A stretch of DNA of 16,905 nucleotides from JBGLNJ01 sp964353405 (GTDB lineage: Bacteria > Chloroflexota > Anaerolineae > Fen-1058): positions 1 to 16,905 of the forward strand of contig CAYGWJ010000269.1 of the NCBI GenBank assembly GCA_964353405.1, in the 5' to 3' direction. The translations under genes were made by a program, and so were the position numbers. Below are positions 6,689 through 12,942 of this stretch, one piece after another (position 1 is the stretch's first letter; the number at the start of each line of letters is the position of its first letter). The notes beneath the pieces are model-generated. The model did not search any database and was not told where the DNA came from. It saw only the letters and a program-made list of their open reading frames with translations.

Positions 6689-8128
6689 TCACTTGGGCAT
6701 TTTGCCCAGCGCCTCAAACGCCGGGCGCGGCATTCCGCCGGGAGTCAGCAAACTGTAGATGGCGTTGTCGGTCGTAGTAGGGTCGTTCGTCACCGTGTTA
6801 AAATTGAGATTCCACAGGAAGGCAAGTTTGACAAAGCCCCATTGCTTCATCAACGCAAAAGCCTTTACGATATAGTCCGCTTGCTCTTGGAGTGTATTGT
6901 CCCGGGCAAACTCGAATCCCTGGCGGACCGGCGTCGAGATGCCTTCGGAGCTCGGCCAACCGAACTCGGTGATGCACAGCGGTTTCTGCTTGTTAACGAT
7001 CCGCGCCGTTTCGTTGAGTGTGGTATAGAAACTCCAACTGTGGTGAGGGTTGTCAAACGGGCCACGGAATACGGCCTTGGCCGCTTTGGGCTGTTTGGAC
7101 GCATCCTGATAGGGCACATCCGGCGGAAGGTTGATGCCGTTGTGGTGGACGCCGATGCAGTCCGCGTTGTTCAACAGACCCTGGTTTACCATCTGCTGGA
7201 GGTACTTGAGGTCATCAACGCAGCTAGTGCCGTCGTCGCAGCCGGTGGGTGAAAGCGCGCCGCTGATGACGATGATATTCGGGTCTTGGGCCTTGATCAC
7301 CTTGTTGGTCAGGCTGAGCATCTGCACGTAACGCGCCGCGTCAATCTTTTGCGGGCTACTGCGCCACTCACGGATGAGGTTTTGCTCGTTCCAGACTTCG
7401 ATGGCGTGAATCGCCTGTCCCTTGCTCTTGTAGCGGTCAATCAATTGGCCCACAAAATTGGCATAGGTGTTAAAATCGTCCGGCGGGGCTTTGACGCCGT
7501 TGGGGTCTTCCGCCGGATCCGGGCCGATGCCCGGATGCGACCAGGTAGGCGCGCCAACGATGCTGAGCATCACCTTGACACCTTTGTTATTGGCCCGGCG
7601 AACAACGTTGTCGAGGGCCGACCAGTCCATGTTGCCTCGTTCGTATTCCAGTGTGCCCCAAGACACCTGCTGCTTGATCCACGTCATGCCCAACTGCTGT
7701 GCCGTGTCTATTGAGGTGCGATATGCCTCTGGATTATCCAGACCGTTAACTTGGATGCCATAGCCAAATGTCTCTTGCATCGGCAATCTAGTCGCCGTCG
7801 GAAGTGTGCCGGCCGGTGTTGAACCCGGCTTGGCGGTCGGCTGTGGAGCCACCGCAGTGGGGCCGACGACCGTCGGCGCAGGCGCAGGCGCAGCCGCCGT
7901 GGCGGCGGGTTTGGTTGGAGACACGGTTGCCGCTGGCTTGGTCGCCACTGATTGGGCGGCCCGAGTCGGCGCCGCGTTGGAAGCAGCCTCGTTGCTTCCA
8001 ACCGCAGGTGACAGCAGCGCCCAGACAAGGCAGCTTGCTGCCAGCACCACGGCCACTGCCCATGCCGCTACCAGCAAGGACGTCGGAATTCGAGAGGATC
8101 CGGGTCGGTTAGGTAGTTTGATGCTCAT
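6689..8128 (-). CDS. Membrane-anchored glycoside hydrolase-like protein, clan A TIM barrel
   Basis: This 479-aa protein has a short cytoplasmic N-terminus, one membrane anchor (about residues 17-40) and a long Ala/Pro/Thr-rich linker (about 44-117) that would hold the barrel away from the membrane. Residues 121-478 form a GH clan A barrel. The acid/base motif is VWNEQN with E248, a Gln replacing the usual Pro of NEP, and the nucleophile motif is ITEFGW with E388. Both catalytic glutamates are kept, so it should be active. It is paralogous both to the lipoprotein glycosidase downstream and to the C-terminal domain of the protein upstream. The ATG lies 3 nt after the upstream TAG with no clear ribosome site, which suggests coupled translation. 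Substrate unknown. Confidence 0.82.
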   Translation of the reverse strand: MSIKLPNRPGSSRIPTSLLVAAWAVAVVLAASCLVWALLSPAVGSNEAASNAAPTRAAQSVATKPAATVSPTKPAATAAAPAPAPTVVGPTAVAPQPTAKPGSTPAGTLPTATRLPMQETFGYGIQVNGLDNPEAYRTSIDTAQQLGMTWIKQQVSWGTLEYERGNMDWSALDNVVRRANNKGVKVMLSIVGAPTWSHPGIGPDPAEDPNGVKAPPDDFNTYANFVGQLIDRYKSKGQAIHAIEVWNEQNLIREWRSSPQKIDAARYVQMLSLTNKVIKAQDPNIIVISGALSPTGCDDGTSCVDDLKYLQQMVNQGLLNNADCIGVHHNGINLPPDVPYQDASKQPKAAKAVFRGPFDNPHHSWSFYTTLNETARIVNKQKPLCITEFGWPSSEGISTPVRQGFEFARDNTLQEQADYIVKAFALMKQWGFVKLAFLWNLNFNTVTNDPTTTDNAIYSLLTPGGMPRPAFEALGKMPK

Positions 8129-8131
8129 ATT

Positions 8132-11100
8132 CTATTTGCACCCATTTGCTGCGCACCAGTCTTTGACCGCGCCATAGACCGGGCGCGCCCCGGAGTTGAG
8201 GGCGAGAAAGCTGTAGAGCGCATTGCTGTTCAGCCCGGAAAGCGGCCCATAGTCCAGGTTAAACAGAATGATCATGCGCGCGCCCAAGTCACGGGCCAAC
8301 TTCATCCCTTGCGTCACCCAGTCGGCCTGATTCTGAGTGGTAATGTCCTTGAAAAAGTCAATGCCGGGCACGTGTCCCACACCTTGCTCAGAAGCCACGC
8401 CGAACGAGGTGATGCAGGCTTGCTTGCCCAGCGTGCTCTGGTAGCCCTGCACAAAGCCCTTGAACGGGCCGGTGTCTGGTGGGGAATTCGAGTCATTAAA
8501 CTGCAGGCCAATACAGTCCATGTATTTGTCCGCCCCGGCCGCCTTTATCTGTTGCAGATACGTAAAAGGCTCTATATCACCACCCGTCACATAAGGAGCC
8601 GGCGCGCCGCCGATGACGATGATGCCGGGGTCTATGGACTTGATCTTGTTGTATGACGCCGCCAGCATTTTTGCATAGCGTGTCGCGTCAAGATTTGGCG
8701 TAGCGTTTTCCCTCTCCCAGATTTCAATGGCGATCCCCCGCCCCGCGTAGCGCGAAGCCATCTCGCCGACGAAAGCGGCGAACACATTCGGATCGTCCGG
8801 CGGCACGTTCACGTCACCTGTCGCGGGGTGGGTGCAAGGGGGCGACTGGACGACACTAAATAGCACGCGCAAACCTTTGGCTCCCGCAGAGTTGATCACC
8901 TCATTTGCGTGGTTCCAGTCGTAACCAAAGTTGCCGCTGCAATCATAGTAATAATCTTCTTCGCCCCAGCGAACCTGAAGCTTGGTCCAACCCAATCCAA
9001 GGTCGGCAATTTGACTCGTCGTCTTGTCCATGCCGGCCTCGTCATTGTACTTGGCGGCCCAGTGAGCGTGAATGCCATACAGGGTCGGCCCGCTCGAAGG
9101 AGGCGCGACCGGAGCGCCTCCAGCCGCTGGAGGCTGCTGCTGAGAAGGAGTGGCCGCTTGCGGATTGCCAGAGATAATGACGACCGACAGCGAGCCAAAG
9201 GTCTGGCTGCCGCTCTTTAATCGCCACAGGCCGGCCAGGTTGCTGGCATCTTCGTTCGGCGCTTTCATGTCCACAGAAATGTCTTTGGTCTCGCCCACTT
9301 TGACCGCGCCGACGGGAAATTCGGTCTGCGCCGCGCCAAGCTTGCGCCCGGAGATGAAGACGAGTTGGGTGTTGGCTGGCCAGTCGCACGCGCCTGTATT
9401 CTTGACTCGCCACGTCTTGGTGAACGCCGCGCCTTTTTCGAACTTGACGTTGTCCGGCACACTCACGTCGGAAACAAAGCTCACTTTTAACTGGCATTCG
9501 GCCGGCGTTGCGGCTGCGCCGGTTGTGCTGGTCACGCCGGTTGTCGTGGTCACACTTGTCGCTGGCGTTGCAACGGCAGCGCCGCCAACGGTCAGCGAGG
9601 CCTGGCCTCGCTGCACCCCGGCAACGGAAGCACCGATGGTGTAACTGCCGGGCGCAGAGGGAGCCGTCAACATGAATTGCGATTGTGTGAGCGCAAGTGT
9701 GGCGGCGGGATTGCCCTGAATCGTAAATGCCGCCTGGAGGGGTGCGCCTGTGGGCAGAGTTTGCGCGGCGTACTGTTGCACGGCAGCAAACACACCGGGG
9801 TCATTACCCGCGTCGAGCAAACCGTGAATCGCCACTCCGCGCACGCGAGACTTGAGCGCCCAGTTCAGTTTGGTCGCGAGCGTTCCACCCGTGCCGAGCG
9901 TGACCACGCGCGCCTGATTGTTGGCGTTATAGGTGTAACGATATGCACTGGTCGCGTTGTCAAAGGTCACGCCCGGCGCGCCGGAAAAGGTCACCGAAAT
10001 GACCGAACCGGGCGTCACCGCACCTTGCGGACCGGCTACGTTGCCGAGCGGCTTGAGTGCCTGCTCGAAAGAGACGAGAGAAATGTCGTTGCCCGCCTGG
10101 TCCACGCTCAACGACGTGAGGCCGATATAAAGCTTGTAGCGGCTCACGGTACTCGTCGCCCATTTCACGAGCGCCTCGGCGGAACTCGAGCCGTACGCCG
10201 CCGGGTCAGTGGGCAATTCCAACTGCACCAAATCGGCAGCCGCGGCGATGCGCGACCAGTCGTAACCCTGCGTATCCCACGTGTCATCATTGTTCGGTTG
10301 GGGCGCGGGCACGACCACGGCCAGTTTTTTGTTGACCTGGTGAAGCGCATCGCCTAGCTTGACAACCAAATCGGAGAAAGCCTGGCGATCATTTTGGGAC
10401 AGCCCGCGATAGTCAACCTGCACGCCCGCATAGCGCGTCTTGGCGACCAGATTGGTGAGAACTTTGACGTGCGTATCGCGCAGCTTGGCATCGGCGAGCA
10501 TGTCGCTGACCAGCCCGGCGTTGAATCGTCCCGGCCTGGCCCAGTTGCGAACCGAAGGATATTGTGCCGCCGTCGAGCCTTCGGGCGCCTTGGGTAGCGC
10601 CGCCGGGTCGCCGTTGATGCCGCCGTCTTCGGCCGGCAAGAGGCCTGGAACAAAAATCACCGTGACCAGTTCCGCGCCCTCGGCCACGACATTCCCGCTG
10701 GCGGGCATATCGGACGCGATGCCCACGGGTATGGCGGCCGCTTGAGCCACGACGACATTTTGCGGGACCTCGTTCACGTGTGCGGTGATGACATTGTTCG
10801 CCGCGTCGAGGTAGCCGCCGAACCACTCCCAGGTCTTGCCGTTATAGGTCAGCAGGTCGAGCGGCTCGAGTGGATTGGCGCCTTCGGGAATGGCAATGGT
10901 GACCGTGGACGGCACAGCGCGCGTGCCGCAGGCATTGATCTGGAACACTGGCCCTTTGGCGATATAGCCCTTGGGCAATGTCTTGAGCGCGGCTTTGAGG
11001 TCATCTGGAAGCTTGGCCGGGTCAACGCTGGCAAGCTTGATCGCCAGCGTGCCCTTGGCGTTCGCGTCGAGCGCCACGCTCAACCCGTCCGGGTGATCGA

Positions 11101-11278
11101 GCGAGGGGTTCTTGGCGGTCAGCGTCTTGCATCCGCCGCCCGGCCCTAGACGAGACAGCAGCGAAATCGGCGGCAGGATGAGGCCGATGATCACCAACAC
11201 AGCAATGGTGGCGATCAGGCCGATGACCAGAACGTTACCACGGCCCCCGGCGGTTCTGAGGGAGAGATTTTGACTCAT
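8132..11278 (-). CDS. Membrane-anchored multidomain protein: GH18-like, FW (NBR1-type Ig) and degenerate clan A glycosidase domain
   Basis: The protein is 1048 aa from the ATG at 11278. That start is preferred over an upstream in-frame one at 11443 because AAGGAG (11295-11290) precedes it and a promoter lies downstream of 11443. Parts in order: a membrane helix (16-35); a beta domain with C50 and C117 (50-180); a GH18-like barrel (about 241-505) whose DxxDxDxE-type motif reads AGVQVDYR, with R291 at the catalytic Glu; an Ig-like domain (about 515-565); a Thr-rich linker; an FW/NBR1-type domain (595-703; TWRVKNTGACDW and GLWRL); a Pro/Gln linker; and a clan A barrel (733-1045) paralogous to the next two genes. 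In the last, WNEQN is replaced by WEREN (R856) and TEFGW by TSFGV (S958). All recognisable catalytic acids are missing, so it is probably a non-enzymatic, carbohydrate-binding or scaffolding surface protein. Confidence 0.8.
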   Translation of the reverse strand: MSQNLSLRTAGGRGNVLVIGLIATIAVLVIIGLILPPISLLSRLGPGGGCKTLTAKNPSLDHPDGLSVALDANAKGTLAIKLASVDPAKLPDDLKAALKTLPKGYIAKGPVFQINACGTRAVPSTVTIAIPEGANPLEPLDLLTYNGKTWEWFGGYLDAANNVITAHVNEVPQNVVVAQAAAIPVGIASDMPASGNVVAEGAELVTVIFVPGLLPAEDGGINGDPAALPKAPEGSTAAQYPSVRNWARPGRFNAGLVSDMLADAKLRDTHVKVLTNLVAKTRYAGVQVDYRGLSQNDRQAFSDLVVKLGDALHQVNKKLAVVVPAPQPNNDDTWDTQGYDWSRIAAAADLVQLELPTDPAAYGSSSAEALVKWATSTVSRYKLYIGLTSLSVDQAGNDISLVSFEQALKPLGNVAGPQGAVTPGSVISVTFSGAPGVTFDNATSAYRYTYNANNQARVVTLGTGGTLATKLNWALKSRVRGVAIHGLLDAGNDPGVFAAVQQYAAQTLPTGAPLQAAFTIQGNPAATLALTQSQFMLTAPSAPGSYTIGASVAGVQRGQASLTVGGAAVATPATSVTTTTGVTSTTGAAATPAECQLKVSFVSDVSVPDNVKFEKGAAFTKTWRVKNTGACDWPANTQLVFISGRKLGAAQTEFPVGAVKVGETKDISVDMKAPNEDASNLAGLWRLKSGSQTFGSLSVVIISGNPQAATPSQQQPPAAGGAPVAPPSSGPTLYGIHAHWAAKYNDEAGMDKTTSQIADLGLGWTKLQVRWGEEDYYYDCSGNFGYDWNHANEVINSAGAKGLRVLFSVVQSPPCTHPATGDVNVPPDDPNVFAAFVGEMASRYAGRGIAIEIWERENATPNLDATRYAKMLAASYNKIKSIDPGIIVIGGAPAPYVTGGDIEPFTYLQQIKAAGADKYMDCIGLQFNDSNSPPDTGPFKGFVQGYQSTLGKQACITSFGVASEQGVGHVPGIDFFKDITTQNQADWVTQGMKLARDLGARMIILFNLDYGPLSGLNSNALYSFLALNSGARPVYGAVKDWCAANGCK

Positions 11279-11289
11279 GGGGATTTGCT

Positions 11290-11335
11290 CTCCTTGAGCG
11301 GGGATGAAAAAGTACCCGCTCTCATTTCTCAGGAG
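11290..11335 (-). promoter_or_regulatory. Leader structure that can hide the Shine-Dalgarno site of the 1048-aa protein
   Basis: In the - strand RNA a 7-bp stem GAGCGGG/CCCGCTC (11321-11315 with 11302-11296) ends directly next to the AAGGAG Shine-Dalgarno sequence (11295-11290). Upstream, CTCCT (11335-11331) is complementary to AGGAG (11294-11290) and can pair with it as an extension of the same hairpin. This would sequester the ribosome site. The pairing is visible; regulation is inferred. Confidence 0.4.
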
Positions 11336-11340
11336 TACTA

Positions 11341-11370
11341 AAATGGCGGCCCAGCACTGCGCCGCCATTT
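11341..11370 (-). promoter_or_regulatory. Perfect 10-bp hairpin in the operon leader
   Basis: AAATGGCGGC (11341-11350) and GCCGCCATTT (11361-11370) pair around a 10-nt loop. It sits within about 45 nt of the predicted transcription start of the glycan operon. The 3' arm in the RNA ends in TTTT, but those bases are paired, so a classic attenuator is doubtful. Confidence 0.5.
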
Positions 11371-11390
11371 GCCAACCTAGATCGTGAGTG

Positions 11391-11419
11391 ATTTTAACAC
11401 GTGTGCCCCCTTTTGGCAA
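11391..11419 (-). promoter_or_regulatory. Promoter of the glycosidase/glycosyltransferase operon
   Basis: TTGCCA (11419-11414) and TAAAAT (11396-11391) are separated by exactly 17 nt. Transcription would begin near 11384, giving a leader of about 105 nt before the ATG at 11278. No other convincing promoter is seen between the five genes, so this one probably drives all of them. Confidence 0.6.
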
Positions 11420-11484
11420 ACACTTGGTCTCACCTTCCGTCAAGTAGCGGCACTGGACCGTAAAGGTCCCAGACCATCAAGGTC

Positions 11485-11518
11485 TTGACTTTTCCCCACA
11501 GACAGACAGTGATATACT
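11485..11518 (+). promoter_or_regulatory. Possible promoter of the GAF-domain gene
   Basis: TGATATACT (11510-11518) is an extended -10 element. A TTGACT box lies at 11485-11490, but the 22-nt gap is too long for a normal -35, so recognition would rest on the extended -10. It is divergent from the glycan operon promoter, whose -35 box is about 90 nt away. Confidence 0.45.
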
Positions 11519-11567
11519 TACACCGGTCGAATTCGCGCGCCAGTTCACCGTGGAGACGAGGTAGCTA

Positions 11568-12176
11568 ATGGACGTACAATTCCTGCGAACACTTCAACAA
11601 GAGAATACTCGACTCAAGGAAGAAGTCTTACGCCTGCGTGACTATGTGAGCAATCTTCAGTCACTCCACCGCGCGGCCCGGCATCTGCTGTCCGAAAAAG
11701 ACATCATGACGCTGCTGGACAGGACACTGTATTACGCGCTAACCGTGCTGGACGCGCACGATGGCGCACTCTTGCTGACAGACGACGACACAAACGAGTT
11801 GGTCTTTGTTTTGGTGCAGGGCAGTGTGCACGAAACGTTGCCGGGGTATCGCATCGCGGGCAACGAGGGCATTGCCGGGTGGGTGGCAGAGCACCGTGAG
11901 CCGGTCATCGCCAACAACGTGCGCGGTGATCCGCGTTTTTCGCCCCGGGTGGACCGATCCTTCAAGTTTGAGACGCGCAACCTGGTGTGCGTGCCGCTGA
12001 TTGCGCGTGACAGAGTATTGGGCGTGATCGAGGTGCTTAACAAGTCGGGCGGCCAGAACTTTGCCGAAGCTGACGTGGATTTGCTTTCACTCCTGGCTGT
12101 CATCTCCGCGATTGCACTGGACGACTTGGCAGGCGCGCCGGCGCCTGAGATCGCAGCAGCACAACCTGCCACATGA
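11568..12176 (+). CDS. GAF-domain protein with N-terminal coiled coil
   Basis: This 202-aa soluble protein starts with a charged heptad-rich segment (residues 5-35, likely a dimerising coiled coil), then has a single GAF domain at about 40-190. Typical GAF blocks are present: GNEGIAGWVAEHREPVIANN (98-117), DPRF, then LVCVPLIARDRVLGVIEVLNK (139-159) and the closing helix around 170-186. GAF domains bind small ligands such as cyclic nucleotides, or act as redox or light sensors; no ligand can be assigned here. There is no attached kinase, cyclase, phosphodiesterase or DNA-binding domain, so it must act through a partner. A GAGG ribosome site lies 6 nt before the ATG. It is divergent from the glycan operon and could sense a signal related to it, but that is speculation. 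Confidence 0.88.
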   Translation: MDVQFLRTLQQENTRLKEEVLRLRDYVSNLQSLHRAARHLLSEKDIMTLLDRTLYYALTVLDAHDGALLLTDDDTNELVFVLVQGSVHETLPGYRIAGNEGIAGWVAEHREPVIANNVRGDPRFSPRVDRSFKFETRNLVCVPLIARDRVLGVIEVLNKSGGQNFAEADVDLLSLLAVISAIALDDLAGAPAPEIAAAQPAT

Positions 12177-12198
12177 AAAAGTGAACGGACATAACAAT

Positions 12199-12225
12199 CC
12201 CCCGGCCTCGTGGAAAAGCCGGGGG
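12199..12225. terminator. Hairpin between convergent GAF and fumarase genes
   Basis: CCCCCGGC (12199-12206) and GCCGGGGG (12218-12225) form a GC-rich 8-bp stem with an 11-nt loop, 22 nt after the GAF stop codon. It can fold in RNA from both strands, so it may end both convergent transcripts, though no T-run follows on either side. A 9-bp inverted repeat, AACCTGCCA (12163-12171) with TGGCAGGTT (12227-12235), encloses it and could extend the structure. Confidence 0.6.
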
Positions 12226-12254
12226 CTGGCAGGTTCTTGGCCTGATTTGTTACC

Positions 12255-12881
12255 CTACCTTGCGTTCAGTTCTGCCAATCTGGCCTGCGAGTTGGCCTTG
12301 ATCTCGGCGTGTAGGCTCTTGCCGTGCGCATCCATCGTGACGACCGCCGGAAAGTCCTGAACGCGAATCACCCAGAACGCCTCCGGCGCTCCGAACTCGT
12401 CCTTCTTGTAGACGGTCAGCACTTGTTTCACGCGCTCGCCGATGAGCGTGGCCGCGCCGCCGATGGCGTGCAGGTACACCGCGCCATATTTCTGGCAGCC
12501 TTCCAACGTCTTGGCCGCCATGCCGCCTTTGCCGATCACGGCGCGCAGTCCAAAGTGACTGATCACGTCGGCCTGGTACGGCTCTTCGCGGATGCTCGTC
12601 GTCGGTCCGGCGGCGACGAACGCCCAGTTACCATCCGGCAGTTTCTTGACCACGGGCCCGCAGTGATAGATCGCTCCACCGGCCAGGAGTGACCTGAGTG
12701 CCTGGTAGACCTCCTGGTCGGCGTCTGTCGCCGGCACAACGGATTTGATAAACTTTTCTACCATCCACTTGTGCGCGGCGTCACGCCCGGTGACCATCAC
12801 GCCGTCGAGTAGCACCGAGTCTCCGACGCGCAGCGCGCGGATGTCGGCTTCGCCGATGGGAATGGTGAGTTTAGTTGGCAT
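12255..12881 (-). CDS. Class I fumarate hydratase, beta subunit (C-terminal domain type)
   Basis: This 208-aa protein is the beta subunit of a two-subunit, oxygen-sensitive iron-sulfur hydro-lyase of the fumarase class I / L-tartrate dehydratase family, which interconverts fumarate and malate in the TCA cycle. Family motifs are clear: TGRDAAHK (31-38), GPTTSIRE (92-99), GKGGM (117-121) and HAIGGAA (138-144). The length fits a stand-alone beta subunit. It lies 61 nt downstream of the alpha subunit gene in the same operon, and a strong AGGAGG ribosome site lies 5-6 nt before the ATG. Fumarase rather than tartrate dehydratase is favoured by general frequency, but sequence alone does not settle the substrate. 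Confidence 0.9.
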   Translation of the reverse strand: MPTKLTIPIGEADIRALRVGDSVLLDGVMVTGRDAAHKWMVEKFIKSVVPATDADQEVYQALRSLLAGGAIYHCGPVVKKLPDGNWAFVAAGPTTSIREEPYQADVISHFGLRAVIGKGGMAAKTLEGCQKYGAVYLHAIGGAATLIGERVKQVLTVYKKDEFGAPEAFWVIRVQDFPAVVTMDAHGKSLHAEIKANSQARLAELNAR

Positions 12882-12897
12882 GGCTTCCTCCTGATGA

Positions 12898-12941
12898 GGG
12901 CGAACCTGCGTGTTCGCCCATGGCCATCACACGCGATGGCC
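12898..12941. repeat. Tandem palindromes (REP-like) between the fumarase genes
   Basis: Two adjacent hairpins lie here: GGGCGAAC/GTTCGCCC (12898-12905 with 12912-12919, 8 bp) and GGCCATC/GATGGCC (12922-12928 with 12935-12941, 7 bp), each with a 6-nt loop. They fill most of the 61-nt space between alpha and beta genes and end at the alpha stop codon. The layout resembles a REP-type dispersed repeat inserted in an operon. Its copy number elsewhere cannot be seen from this window. Confidence 0.6.
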
Positions 12942-12942
12942 C

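Noticed and set aside
6637..6692. Short repeats considered as a CRISPR array
   Set aside because: The repeat units are only 7 bp, in direct tandem without spacers of regular length, and no cas gene is in the window.
6563..7252. A 229-aa open frame on the + strand
   Set aside because: It is antisense to two glycosidase genes and crosses their intergenic repeat; no ribosome site or recognisable motif.
9677..10357. A 226-aa open frame on the + strand
   Set aside because: It is antisense to the GH18-like domain; Arg/His-rich composition is typical of a shadow frame in GC-rich DNA.
11279..11443. A 55-residue N-terminal extension of the 1048-aa protein
   Set aside because: The extension includes the predicted promoter and leader hairpins. 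AAGGAG precedes the internal ATG at 11278, and a normal short cytoplasmic tail plus membrane anchor starts there.
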